A stretch of DNA of 64,000 nucleotides from Sphingobium sp. 66-54 (lineage in GTDB: Bacteria > Pseudomonadota > Alphaproteobacteria > Sphingomonadales > Sphingomonadaceae), in contig MKWI01000006.1 of NCBI GenBank assembly GCA_001899715.1, positions 310,001-374,000 of the forward strand, written 5' to 3'. This document shows positions 26,775-35,244 of this stretch, in pieces. The notes below the pieces were generated by a model. The model saw nothing but the letters and a program-made list of their open reading frames with translations. It was not told the origin of the DNA and did no database searches. The position numbers and the translations under genes are program-made. Each line of letters begins with the position of its first letter. The stretch's first letter is position 1.

Positions 26775-27200
26775 ATGATGAAGTATCCGGTTTATGCTGC
26801 CGCCACGGTGGCCCTCCTCATGGCTGGCACGACGTTGCGCGCCCAGGCCCCGGAGACGGCGGCTCCCGCCGACACGCAAGCCGCCCCGCCCGCCGCAAGC
26901 GCTCCGGCAACCGCCGCACAGAGCTTTAGCGACGAGGATCTCAAGGCCTTCGCGCGTGCCGCGATCGCCGCCAGCAAGATCCAACAGGACACGACCGTTA
27001 CCGATGCCGAAAAGCAGCCGAAGATGCTCGCAGCCGTACAGGCCGAGGGGCTCGATCCGGTGAAGTTCAACAGCATCGCCCAGGCCTCGCAGGCCGATCC
27101 GGACCTGCACAAGCGCATCCAGACGCTGGCCAATGAAGACGCCGCCACGCGCCAGTCCGCCGCAGCGCCGGCACCGGGCGCGACCACCGCCAACCCCTGA
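26775..27200 (+). CDS. DUF4168 domain secreted protein
   Basis: The 141-residue product has an N-terminal signal-like segment (KYPVYAAATVALLMAGTTLR-AQA), an alanine/proline linker, and a DUF4168-like domain (FSDEDLKAFARAAIAASKIQ ... FNSIAQASQADPDLHKRIQT). DUF4168 proteins are small exported proteins of unknown function. The start ATG follows AGGAAGAAAGG; a second ATG is adjacent. It precedes dps but is separated from it by 246 bases. Confidence 0.85.
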   Translation: MMKYPVYAAATVALLMAGTTLRAQAPETAAPADTQAAPPAASAPATAAQSFSDEDLKAFARAAIAASKIQQDTTVTDAEKQPKMLAAVQAEGLDPVKFNSIAQASQADPDLHKRIQTLANEDAATRQSAAAPAPGATTANP

Positions 27201-27446
27201 TGCGCCGGGGCGCCGGCCGATGCCGCGCCCCGTCCGCCCTGCGCTGGCCGGCCGGTGCCGCTGCCATTCACCCGCGGTGGCTCTCCATGCGCAACATTCC
27301 GCACCGCGTTGCAGACATGCGCTGATCGGATAGGTCGATCAGCCTGTCCGCCGCTATCCATTCGCCAAACCTGCTGACGCGTGGCATAGATTGCCGGCAT
27401 TCCGGGCCGATAGGCCCGTGGCAGACCATAGCCATTGGAGGTGATC

Positions 27447-27938
27447 ATGACAGACAAGGCGCTCAAGACCCCGACCGATCTCAAGGCGAACGCGACCAAG
27501 GCCGTTGCCGAGGCGCTGAACGGCCTGCTGGCGGATAGCTACGCGCTTTTCCTCAAGACCAAGAATTTCCACTGGCACGTCTCCGGTCCGCATTTCCGCG
27601 ACTATCACCTGATGTTCGACGAGCAGGCGGCGGCGATCATGGCGACGACCGATCTCATCGCCGAGCGTGTCCGCAAGACGGGCAACACGACGCTGCGGTC
27701 GATCGGCGACATCGCACGCCGCCAGAGCGTCAAGGACAATGATGCCGATTTCGTCAGCCCTGCCGACATGCTGGCCGAGTTGCGCGCCGACAATCTCGCT
27801 TTCGTCGAGTCGCTGCGCGCCGCCAAGGAGGTCGCGGGTGCGGCGGGTGACAATGCCACCGATAGCCTGATCGACGACTGGACCGACGAGGCCGAGCAGC
27901 GCGCCTGGTTCCTGTTCGAAGCCAGCCGGGCCGTCTGA
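27447..27938 (+). CDS. dps: Dps family DNA-binding ferritin-like protein
   Basis: Dps stores iron, detoxifies hydrogen peroxide and coats DNA in starved cells. The 163-residue protein shows the inter-subunit ferroxidase residues in FHWHVSGPHFRDYHLMFDEQ and the ADNLAF and DEAEQRAWFL helices. The start at 27447 follows GGAGGTGATC. The N-terminal tail MTDKALKTPTDLKANATK is lysine-rich, consistent with DNA contact. A strong hairpin terminator follows. Confidence 0.95.
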   Translation: MTDKALKTPTDLKANATKAVAEALNGLLADSYALFLKTKNFHWHVSGPHFRDYHLMFDEQAAAIMATTDLIAERVRKTGNTTLRSIGDIARRQSVKDNDADFVSPADMLAELRADNLAFVESLRAAKEVAGAAGDNATDSLIDDWTDEAEQRAWFLFEASRAV

Positions 27939-27952
27939 GCGCAGACGAGACC

Positions 27953-27997
27953 AAAGGAAAACGGGCCGGAAGCGCTGCTTCCGGCCCGTTTTCCTTT
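27953..27997. terminator. Bidirectional intrinsic terminator between dps and the cold-shock gene
   Basis: A 21-bp perfect stem (27953-27973 with 27977-27997) with a three-base loop has A-rich and T-rich flanks on either side. It lies between two convergent genes and can end transcription from both. Confidence 0.9.
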
Positions 27998-28025
27998 GCC
28001 GGTCCCGAAGACTCGGCCCGTGCGA

Positions 28026-28799
28026 TCAATCCGCCTTGGGCTGGAGATTGACGGCGGCATATTTGCCGCGCCGGTCCACTTCCAGCTCGAAGTCCAGCCG
28101 GTCGCCTTCCTGCAGCGAGCCCATGCCTGCGCGCTCGACGGCGCTGATATGCACGAAGGCATCGGGCTGCCCATCGTCGCGCTGGATGAAGCCGAAGCCC
28201 TTCATGGCATTGAAGAACTTGACCGTGCCGCTGGCGCGCTCACCGGTGAGCTGGCGCATCGGCCCGCGCTCGCCGCGATCCGCGCCCCCACGATCCTCAC
28301 GCTCCGGCACCGGAAGCGGCTCGCCCTCGATCTGCAACTCGGTCGCAGAGATCTTGCCGCCGCGATCGACCAGCGTGAACTTGAGCGGCTGCCCTTCGGC
28401 GAGGCCGGTCAGGCCGGCCTGCTCGACCGCACTGATGTGAACGAACACATCCTCGCCGCCATCGTCACGGACGATGAAGCCGAAACCCTTCTGGCCGTTG
28501 AAGAACTTGACGATGCCGGAACCCTCGCCGACGACCTGCGCCGGCATGCCGCCGCGCGCTCCACCACCGCCGCCGCCGCGGAAACCGCCACCGCCGCCGC
28601 CGCTGCGGAAGCCACCGCCACCGCCGCCACCGAAACCACCGCGATCGCCAAAGCCGCCACGATCACCACCAAATCCGCCGCGCGGGGCACCGTAGCCGCC
28701 ACCGCCGCCGCCGAACTCGGAATATCCGTCAAACTGGGGGTCTCCGAAGCCGTCTCGCTTGTCCTTGCCGCGTCCGCGGCGCCCTCTGTCAAAACTCAT
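28026..28799 (-). CDS. Glycine/arginine-rich protein with two cold-shock domains
   Basis: The 257-residue protein has two parts. Residues 1-85 are almost only G, R, F, D and S, with RGG and FGGG repeats like eukaryotic RNA-binding proteins. Two cold-shock domains follow: GIVKFFNGQKGFGFIVRDDG and GTVKFFNAMKGFGFIQRDDG, each with the RNP1 (KGFGFI) and RNP2 (VFVHIS/AFVHIS) motifs. A charged linker separates them. Double-CSD proteins are known in alphaproteobacteria; the RGG tail is unusual to me. It is probably an RNA chaperone. It is divergent from rnd. Confidence 0.92.
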   Translation of the reverse strand: MSFDRGRRGRGKDKRDGFGDPQFDGYSEFGGGGGGYGAPRGGFGGDRGGFGDRGGFGGGGGGGFRSGGGGGGFRGGGGGGARGGMPAQVVGEGSGIVKFFNGQKGFGFIVRDDGGEDVFVHISAVEQAGLTGLAEGQPLKFTLVDRGGKISATELQIEGEPLPVPEREDRGGADRGERGPMRQLTGERASGTVKFFNAMKGFGFIQRDDGQPDAFVHISAVERAGMGSLQEGDRLDFELEVDRRGKYAAVNLQPKAD

Positions 28800-28912
28800 G
28801 CCCTGTTAATCACCTTCGCTCGTCCCAGATATAATCACTCACCCATGCTGGACGACAGGCACAGGGACTCGGCTGGAGCCAAAACACAACCGCACCTCAG
28901 TATAGCGATAAT

Positions 28913-28921
28913 TATCCACAA
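28913..28921 (+). promoter_or_regulatory. Single perfect DnaA box
   Basis: TTATCCACA, the classic high-affinity DnaA 9-mer, lies in an AT-rich spot of the 271-base gap between the cold-shock gene and rnd. I see no second box beside it, so it is at most a DnaA-regulated or titration site. Confidence 0.4.
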
Positions 28922-29070
28922 GCGCGAACGATTTTGGCGGTGTCCGCAAGGTGCTCCCTTTCCAGGGCGAACAGGCGCGCGCCACGTGCCGCGCCGGCTC
29001 TCCCGGCGGCATGCCCGGCAGGGCGCAGGGATGGTTTCCCTCGGCGTCCCATTCGGTTTAAGGAGGCGCG

Positions 29071-29688
29071 ATGAGCGTTTATCTGCATGAAGAAGACCTG
29101 CCCGCCGGCGTGCTCGGCGACGGGCCGGTCGCCATCGACACCGAGACCATGGGTCTCATCACCCCGCGCGACCGGCTCTGCCTCGTCCAGATCAGCGACG
29201 GGGGCGGCGACGAACATCTCGTTCGCTTCGCGCCGGGCAGCAATTACGCCGCGCCGAACCTGCGCGGGATTCTTGCCGACCCGGCGCGGCTCAAGCTCTT
29301 TCACTTTGGCCGATTCGATATCGCCGCGCTGCATCATTATCTCGGCGTGCTGACGGCGCCGGTCTATTGCACCAAGATCGCCTCGCGCCTCGTGCGGACC
29401 TACACCGACCGGCATGGCCTCAAGGAGCTGGTGCGCGATCTGATCGGGCAGGAGATCAGCAAGCAGCAGCAAAGCTCGGACTGGGGCGGGCTGGTGCTGA
29501 GCGAGGCGCAGAAGGACTATGCCGCCTCCGACGTGCGCTATCTGCACCGCCTCAGGACGGAACTGGACATCCGGCTCGCACGCGAGGGGCGCACGGCGCT
29601 GGCGCAGGCTTGCTTCGACTTCCTGCCGCACCGCGCCCTGCTCGATCTGGCGGGCTGGCCGGAGGTCGATATCTTCGCCCATGCCTAG
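29071..29688 (+). CDS. rnd: Ribonuclease D-type 3'-5' exonuclease
   Basis: The 205-residue protein is a DEDD exonuclease of the RNase D type but lacks HRDC domains, the usual short form of alphaproteobacteria. The Exo I motif is AIDTETMGL, Exo II lies in FHFGRFDIAALHHYLG, and Exo III is YAASDVRYLHRLRTEL. A GGAGGCGC site lies before the ATG at 29071. It leads the lptC-lptA-lptB-rpoN cluster. The lptC start is 38 bases after its stop, so it may be co-transcribed. Confidence 0.9.
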   Translation: MSVYLHEEDLPAGVLGDGPVAIDTETMGLITPRDRLCLVQISDGGGDEHLVRFAPGSNYAAPNLRGILADPARLKLFHFGRFDIAALHHYLGVLTAPVYCTKIASRLVRTYTDRHGLKELVRDLIGQEISKQQQSSDWGGLVLSEAQKDYAASDVRYLHRLRTELDIRLAREGRTALAQACFDFLPHRALLDLAGWPEVDIFAHA

Positions 29689-29725
29689 GCGCGAAGGCCA
29701 TATATTGACCGGCGAGGAGCTGGTC

Positions 29726-30370
29726 ATGTCCGCGCAGGCGACGGCGCAGCGCGACGCCCGCCGGGTCTGGGCCACGCCCGGCGGCAGCCTGGACCGGCTG
29801 ATCCGGCCGCTCAAGAAGCTGCTACCCGTGCTGGTCGGCCTGCTCGGGACTTTCCTGCTGACCGCACCCTTCACCCATCAGGCCGAGGTCAGCTTCGTGC
29901 TCGACAAGAACAAGGTCGACATGGCCGGTGAGCGGCTGAAGGTGGTTGAAGCGCTGTATCGCGGCGAGGATTCGCGCGGTCGCCCCTTCTCGCTGCGCGC
30001 CGGCTCCGCGCTCCAGCGCACCTCGCGCGATCCGATCGTGGAACTGAACGATCTGGAAGCGCGGATGCAGATGGAGCAGGGCGGCGCGGTGGTGAACGCG
30101 CGGCGCGGCACTTACAATATGGACAAGGAAACGGTCGCCATCGAAGGGCCGATCCAGTTTCAGAGCGCCAACGGCTACCGACTGACCACACGCGACGTCG
30201 ATATCCAGCTCGAACAGCGCCGGCTCCACAGCCGGGGCAGCGTGGAGGGGCGCATCCCCGCCGGCACCTTCCGGGCGGACAATCTCAGCGCCGATCTGGA
30301 GGCGCGGACCGTGACGCTGGAGGGCAACGCCCGCTTGCGCATGGAGCAAATTGATCGCAAAGGGCGCTGA
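29726..30370 (+). CDS. lptC: LPS export ABC transporter periplasmic protein LptC
   Basis: LptC passes LPS from LptBFG to LptA. The 214-residue protein has an N-terminal cytoplasmic stretch, one membrane helix (LLPVLVGLLGTFLLTAPF) and a periplasmic beta-jelly-roll domain with repeated strands such as VNARRGTYNMDKETVAIEGP. I start at ATG 29726 with GAGGAG just upstream; an ATG at 29681 overlaps rnd and has no such site. It overlaps lptA as TGATG. Confidence 0.88.
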   Translation: MSAQATAQRDARRVWATPGGSLDRLIRPLKKLLPVLVGLLGTFLLTAPFTHQAEVSFVLDKNKVDMAGERLKVVEALYRGEDSRGRPFSLRAGSALQRTSRDPIVELNDLEARMQMEQGGAVVNARRGTYNMDKETVAIEGPIQFQSANGYRLTTRDVDIQLEQRRLHSRGSVEGRIPAGTFRADNLSADLEARTVTLEGNARLRMEQIDRKGR

Positions 30371-30921
30371 TGCTGCGTAAGTCGCTCATTCTGCTGGCCA
30401 GTTCCGCCGGGATCGCGCTCGCGGCCGGCGCCCTGATCGAGGGGGGCGCCGGCGCACAGGTGCTGCGCGGCCACAATACCAGCGCCCCGGTCGATTTCTC
30501 GGCCGACCGCATCGAGGTGCAGGACCGCGCCGACCGGGTGGTCGTCTCCGGCAACGTCCAGGTCAGCCAGGCCGGCCTCACCATGACGGCGCAGCGGCTC
30601 ACCGTGGCTTATCATGACCGCGACGGTATCGAGATCGACCGGCTCGACGCGTCCGGCGGCGTGGTGGTGACGCGCGGCAACGAGCGGGCGAGCGGCTCGG
30701 TCGCCATTTACGATCTCAACCGCAAGCTCATCACCCTGATCGGCGGGGTCCAGCTCACGCAAGGGGCCAACCGCCTGTCCGGCCAGCGGCTGGTGATCGA
30801 CCTCACTACCGGCCGCTCGACGGTGGACGGCTCGGCCGCCGGGGCGCCGCCCGGCACGACCACGACGCCCAGCGGCCGCGTTTCCGGCACCTTCAAGGTG
30901 CGCCAGTCCGGCGAGCGCTAG
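30370..30921 (+). CDS. lptA: LPS transport periplasmic protein LptA
   Basis: LptA forms the periplasmic bridge for LPS. The 183-residue protein has a signal peptide (KSLILLASSAGIALAAGALI) and an OstA-like domain with GNVQVSQAGLTMTAQRLTVA and VVVTRGNERASGSVAIYDLN. Its start overlaps the lptC stop. The C-terminus ends in a proline/threonine linker and TFKVRQSGER. Confidence 0.92.
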   Translation: MLRKSLILLASSAGIALAAGALIEGGAGAQVLRGHNTSAPVDFSADRIEVQDRADRVVVSGNVQVSQAGLTMTAQRLTVAYHDRDGIEIDRLDASGGVVVTRGNERASGSVAIYDLNRKLITLIGGVQLTQGANRLSGQRLVIDLTTGRSTVDGSAAGAPPGTTTTPSGRVSGTFKVRQSGER

Positions 30922-31083
30922 GCGGCGCCGATCGCGAACCCGCCCGATAAATGCGATGGCATGCGCCCGCCGGCTTCATCCATGCAAATTCCCTGCCAAT
31001 CCGAGATTGCGAAGCGCGCCGGATCATGCCAGCACGCACCGCATGGGCATGACGGAACGGCGTGCAATGACGAGGACCTGTTC

Positions 31084-31857
31084 ATGAACGAGCTTGCGGC
31101 CCCCCGCCATACGGACGTGGAGCAAGACGCAGGCGCGCATCGCTTGCAGGTGATCTCGATCGCCAAAAGCTACGACAAGCGTACCGTGCTGGCCGATGTG
31201 AGCCTGGAAGTGGGCCATGGCGAGGTGGTCGGCCTGCTCGGCCCCAACGGCGCGGGCAAGACCACCTGCTTCTATTCGATCATGGGGTTGGTGAAGCCCG
31301 ATTCGGGCCGCATCATCCTGGAAGGCGTCGATATCACCGGCCTGCCCATGTATCGCCGCGCGATCCTGGGCCTGGGCTATCTGCCGCAGGAGACCTCCAT
31401 CTTCCGGGGTATGACGGTAGAGCAGAACATCCTGAGCGTGCTGGAGCTGGCCGAGCCGGACAAGGCGGCGCGTGCCGAGAAGCTGGAGACGCTGCTTGAG
31501 GAATTTGGCCTCGTGCGGCTGCGCACCAGTTCCGCCATGGCGCTCTCCGGCGGCGAGCGGCGGCGTTGCGAGATCGCCCGCGCGCTGGCCGCCAATCCCT
31601 CCATCGTGCTGCTCGACGAGCCGTTTGCCGGTATCGACCCGCTCTCCATCGCCGATATTCGCGATCTGGTGAAGGACCTCAAGACGCGCGGTATCGGCGT
31701 GCTCATCACCGATCACAATGTGCGCGAGACGCTGGAAATCGTCGACCGCGCCTGCATCATCTACGGGGGCAAGGTGCTGTTCGCCGGCAGCCCCGAGGAA
31801 CTGGTCTCGAATGCCGAAGTGCGCCGCCTCTATCTCGGCGAAAGCTTCTCGCTGTGA
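31084..31857 (+). CDS. lptB: LPS export ABC transporter ATP-binding protein LptB
   Basis: LptB is the ATPase that powers LPS extraction from the inner membrane. The 257-residue protein has Walker A GPNGAGKTT, the signature LSGGERRRCEIARAL, Walker B VLLDEPFAGIDP and the H-loop TDHNVRETL. The N-terminus has about 15 residues more than in E. coli. The start ATG follows GAGGAC. It is 162 bases after lptA and 46 before rpoN, the conserved arrangement. Confidence 0.96.
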   Translation: MNELAAPRHTDVEQDAGAHRLQVISIAKSYDKRTVLADVSLEVGHGEVVGLLGPNGAGKTTCFYSIMGLVKPDSGRIILEGVDITGLPMYRRAILGLGYLPQETSIFRGMTVEQNILSVLELAEPDKAARAEKLETLLEEFGLVRLRTSSAMALSGGERRRCEIARALAANPSIVLLDEPFAGIDPLSIADIRDLVKDLKTRGIGVLITDHNVRETLEIVDRACIIYGGKVLFAGSPEELVSNAEVRRLYLGESFSL

Positions 31858-31903
31858 CGCCGCCGGGCGCGGCGCCCGCGCGCTGAACGGCGCGGCCTGA
31901 CCC

Positions 31904-33418
31904 ATGGCGCTCGCGCCCCGCCTCGACCTGCGGCAGAGCCAGTCGCTGGTGATGACGCCGCAGCTCCAGCAGGCTATCAAGCTGCTGGCGCTCTCCAATC
32001 TGGAACTTGAGGCGTTCATCGGCAGCGAACTGGAGCGCAACCCACTGCTCGAAGCGGGCGATGCGATCGCCCTGCCGGCCCGCGAGGAAGTCGAGCCGGT
32101 CGAAGGCGCCGAGCCACGCACCGGGCCGGAGGCAAGCGCGGATACTCTGATCGCACGCGGCGCCGGCGCGGCCGATTCGCCGCTCGACGTCGATTATACC
32201 GCCGAGACCTTCATCGACGATGCCCCTGCCGACGGCGGCGCTACGTTGCGCCCGGCCGGCAGCGATCTCATGGCCTCACACGGTCTGTCGTCCCACGGCA
32301 GCGAGGACGGGCCGGATTTCGACAGCTTCGCCGCGCCCGAGATCGGCCTGCACGAGCATCTCATGCAGCAGGCCGGCGCCGCGCTCTCCGGCATGCGGCT
32401 GGTCATCGCCGGCCAGCTCATCGGCCAGATCGACGACGCCGGCTATCTGGAGGCGGACCTGCTGGACCTTGCCTATCGGCTTGACGTGCCGCTGGCGGAG
32501 GTGGAGGCAGTGCTCGCCGTCATCCACGGCTTCGAGCCCGCCGGCGTGGGCGCGCGCGGCCTTGCCGAATGCATCGCCATCCAGGCGCGCGAGGCGGACC
32601 GCTACGACCCGGCCATGGCCTGCCTTATCGCCAATCTCGACCTGCTTGCGCGCGGCCAGATCGCGCATCTGCGGCGCATCTGCGGCGTGGACGAAGAGGA
32701 CATGACGGACATGATCCGCGAGCTACGCGGCTACGACCCCAAACCCGGCCTGCGCTATGGTGGCGACCGGCCAGCGGCAGTGACGCCGGATGTGTTCGTG
32801 ACGCCGAGCGGCGCAGGCTGGGTCATCGAGATCAACGGCGCAACGTTGCCGCGCCTGCTCGTCAACCGCCGTTATCAGGCGCATCTGGCGGGCAGCGCGC
32901 GCGACAAGGCGGCGCGACTCTGGCTCTCCGACTGCCTCGCCAGCGCCAACTGGCTCATCAAGGCGCTCGACCAGCGGCAGCGCACCATCCTCAAGGTGAC
33001 GGAGGAGATCGTGCGGCACCAGGAAGGTTTCTTCCGCCATGGCGTCACCCATTTGCGGCCGCTCACCCTGCGGGCGGTGGCCGAGGCGGTGGAGTTGCAC
33101 GAATCGACGATCAGCCGCGTCACCAGCAACAAATATCTCGCCTGCCCGCGCGGCACCTTCGAACTCAAATATTTCTTCACCAGCGCCATCCAATCGGCTG
33201 ATGGCGGCGAGGCGGCCTCGGCCGAGGCGGTCAAGAGCCACATCCGCACATTGATCGCCGAGGAGAAGCCGGACGCGATCCTCAGCGACGATACGCTGGT
33301 AGACCTGCTGCGCGCGCGCGGTTTCGACATCGCCCGGCGCACCGTCGCCAAATATCGCGAGGCGATCGGCCTCGGTTCATCGGTGCAGCGGCGGCGGCAG
33401 AAAGCGATGCTGCGCTGA
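31904..33418 (+). CDS. rpoN: RNA polymerase sigma-54 factor RpoN
   Basis: RpoN directs polymerase to GG-N10-GC promoters and needs an AAA+ activator, for example the regulator at 21165-22433. The 504-residue protein has region I (LRQSQSLVMTPQLQQAIKLL), an acidic region II, the core-binding domain, the helix-turn-helix region with HLRPLTLRAVAEAVELHEST and the RpoN box ARRTVAKYREAIGLGSS near the end. Length and order are normal. The ATG at 31904 lacks a strong ribosome site. Confidence 0.96.
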   Translation: MALAPRLDLRQSQSLVMTPQLQQAIKLLALSNLELEAFIGSELERNPLLEAGDAIALPAREEVEPVEGAEPRTGPEASADTLIARGAGAADSPLDVDYTAETFIDDAPADGGATLRPAGSDLMASHGLSSHGSEDGPDFDSFAAPEIGLHEHLMQQAGAALSGMRLVIAGQLIGQIDDAGYLEADLLDLAYRLDVPLAEVEAVLAVIHGFEPAGVGARGLAECIAIQAREADRYDPAMACLIANLDLLARGQIAHLRRICGVDEEDMTDMIRELRGYDPKPGLRYGGDRPAAVTPDVFVTPSGAGWVIEINGATLPRLLVNRRYQAHLAGSARDKAARLWLSDCLASANWLIKALDQRQRTILKVTEEIVRHQEGFFRHGVTHLRPLTLRAVAEAVELHESTISRVTSNKYLACPRGTFELKYFFTSAIQSADGGEAASAEAVKSHIRTLIAEEKPDAILSDDTLVDLLRARGFDIARRTVAKYREAIGLGSSVQRRRQKAMLR

Positions 33419-33444
33419 GCGCGTCCGTGTGCGCTTAACCGTCG

Positions 33445-33630
33445 TCAGTCGATCGCTTTGGAAATCCTTTTGCCGGCGAGCAGGCCGAGCACAAGAAAGA
33501 TCGCGAACAGTGCGATCGCCGCGAAGAACAGGATCTTGGCGAGGCCGACAAAAGCGCCGGCGACGCCACCGAACCCCAACAGCGCCGCGACCAGCGCGAT
33601 AACGAGGCAGAGGATGGCAAGGCGAATCAT
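33445..33630 (-). CDS. DUF1328 small membrane protein
   Basis: The 61-residue product has two hydrophobic helices ([20 protein letters not shown] and [20 protein letters not shown]) with a charged end KRISKAID. It matches DUF1328 (YtjA-like) small inner-membrane proteins often induced by stress. It is convergent with rpoN. Confidence 0.85.
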   Translation of the reverse strand: MIRLAILCLVIALVAALLGFGGVAGAFVGLAKILFFAAIALFAIFLVLGLLAGKRISKAID

Positions 33631-33809
33631 GCGTCACTCCCTTTGAAGCGTGCCGTCTCAACGATCCGGCGAGCCTCCGGGTTCCCAGCCACCGGCAGCA
33701 GGACGGATTGCCCAACCTTTCTGCTCACCACCGGGAACTCAGGCGCCGCGACACCGAACCTTGCGAAACGCCCCAAGGCCCGCTAGGGCGCGCAATCTCC
33801 AGAGCATGC

Positions 33810-33900
33810 GGAGCGGTGGCCGAGTGGTCGAAGGCGCTCGCCTGGAAAGTGAGTATACGGCAAAACCGTATCGAGGGTTCGAATCCCTCCCGCTCCGCCA
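33810..33900 (+). tRNA. tRNA-Ser (anticodon GGA), target of the island
   Basis: The plus strand folds as a class II tRNA with a long variable arm (GAGTATACGGCAAAACCGTATC). The acceptor stem GGAGCGG/CCGCTCC is followed by G-CCA, encoded. The anticodon loop CTGGAAA reads GGA (Ser). The last 14 bases plus three following form the left copy of the island's attachment repeat, so the insertion rebuilt the tRNA end. Confidence 0.97.
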
Positions 33901-33903
33901 TTT
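33887..33903 (+). repeat. attL, left attachment repeat of the island
   Basis: CTCCCGCTCCGCCATTT at the 3' end of tRNA-Ser is repeated exactly at 41195-41211. The 17-bp identity ends one base later on the right side (A against T). This is the standard core site of a tRNA-targeting tyrosine recombinase. Confidence 0.9.
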
Positions 33904-34080
33904 ACTTCCATAAGTATCTGATTTTTATAGGAAAAATATAAGGCCGTCATTTCTGGCCAACATAACGGCCATCATAAACCTGATGAAGATTGGGCTTGGT
34001 CGCCCCTGTTGCACGGGCTGTCGACAGATGACGGTCTGTCAGGTTACAGAGACGTAGTGAGTTTGTGGGGAGGGGATTAG

Positions 34081-35244
34081 GTGGAGCTTTCACCGATTAG
34101 GCTGCTTCGCGACGATGTAGCGGTTTGGCTTATCTACGCGGGTTACAACAGGCGCTTTCTAAGCGACTTTGCCGATAATAATCGGGTTTTCCTCAATATC
34201 CCGGGTTTCAACGCGACTCCTGCCGCATTGGAAGACGAAGTGCTGATGCGACGGCACCTCGCAATGTCCGACGCGGTTAATGAGGTTATCAGAGGGCATA
34301 CCAACACCGCGCCTTCACGTAATCCACTCGATTACAGCCCAACTCCTTATACTGCCAATACGCCTGATTCTCGACAGTTCTCTGCCGAGATTGGCAACAT
34401 TATCCGCCTTTATAAGAAGGCCAAAATTGGCGATATAATCATGTCGCCGGGTCACGGACAGTTTGACCCGTTTCTAATCGGGGAAATAACGAATAACTGG
34501 TCCAAAGCAGACGACCTTGTCGTGGCCCAGCTTGAGAATGAAATTGTTCCAGCGCGGCGCGTTCGCTGGATAAATGCCGTCGCGACTCGGCGCGACTTTG
34601 CGCCTCGCACTGCAAAGAGGCTTGTTAACAGGCACGCAATTACGTTAATAGACCGCCGGTTTTATCAGGATATTTTCGACAATATTTATCCAAGTTATTC
34701 TTGGGGTGAGAGATCGAAACTCGACCTGTTTGGCAATGGTTATGCCGGAAAAGACCCTCTTCAACCTTATGACGCCGCCAAGCTCTTAAAATATGTTATG
34801 TCAGCGGTCTTTGCCTATGAAGATAACAATTTTGCGGCCTTTCAGGCGCTTGATATAGATGCAGCAATTACCCAGTTCTATGATGAAAGCCGGGTAGCAG
34901 AGCTTGCTCAGAACTTCAATTCTCCGGGCAAGTTCACGATCATTGCGAAGAGCGGAATTGCCGCCATATTGATGGCGGGCGGTATCATGATGGCTACAGC
35001 CGATCCAAATGTAGGTTTCCCACAGCAGCGCGCTCAAGTTTCTGCGCAGATTGGCGGCGCGCTACAAGGGGCCGGACAGGTTGAAGCCAAAACCGAACTC
35101 GACAACTTTATTAACTCATTTGATAGCACAACGTGGAGCCCGGTTCAGTCATCTCTCGGAAAATCAGCAAAGAACACGCTAGATTTGACGTTAGATAACT
35201 CTGTGGAGGTTGCTCGCCATAAAGATGAGCTTAATGCCAAATAG
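34081..35244 (+). CDS. Island cargo protein A: PUA/EVE-like N-terminal region plus hydrophobic segment
   Basis: The 387-residue protein starts at GTG 34081 after GGGGAGGGG. Residues 10-195 read like the PUA/EVE-type domain found in front of some Mrr-like and McrB-like defence nucleases: VWLIYAGYNRRFLSDFADNN, then IGDIIMSPG..FLIGEITNNW, then RRVRWI..RRDF and AITLI. This is a pattern match, not a search result. Residues 200-275 are helical and charged; residues 286-307 (TIIAKSGIAAILMAGGIMMA) could span the membrane. No nuclease motif is evident. It overlaps gene B by 20 bases and is AT-richer than the flanks. A role in sensing modified or foreign DNA is inference. Confidence 0.75.
   Translation: MELSPIRLLRDDVAVWLIYAGYNRRFLSDFADNNRVFLNIPGFNATPAALEDEVLMRRHLAMSDAVNEVIRGHTNTAPSRNPLDYSPTPYTANTPDSRQFSAEIGNIIRLYKKAKIGDIIMSPGHGQFDPFLIGEITNNWSKADDLVVAQLENEIVPARRVRWINAVATRRDFAPRTAKRLVNRHAITLIDRRFYQDIFDNIYPSYSWGERSKLDLFGNGYAGKDPLQPYDAAKLLKYVMSAVFAYEDNNFAAFQALDIDAAITQFYDESRVAELAQNFNSPGKFTIIAKSGIAAILMAGGIMMATADPNVGFPQQRAQVSAQIGGALQGAGQVEAKTELDNFINSFDSTTWSPVQSSLGKSAKNTLDLTLDNSVEVARHKDELNAK

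Noticed and set aside
28560-28740. CRISPR-like or tandem repeat array
   Set aside because: The repeated CCGCCACCG-type sequence is the coding DNA of the glycine-rich tail of the cold-shock protein; it has no spacers.
34081-35244. Protein A as a complete Mrr-type restriction enzyme
   Set aside because: Only the N-terminal region resembles that family; I see no (D/Q)xK-type nuclease motif, and the C-terminal part contains a hydrophobic segment instead.
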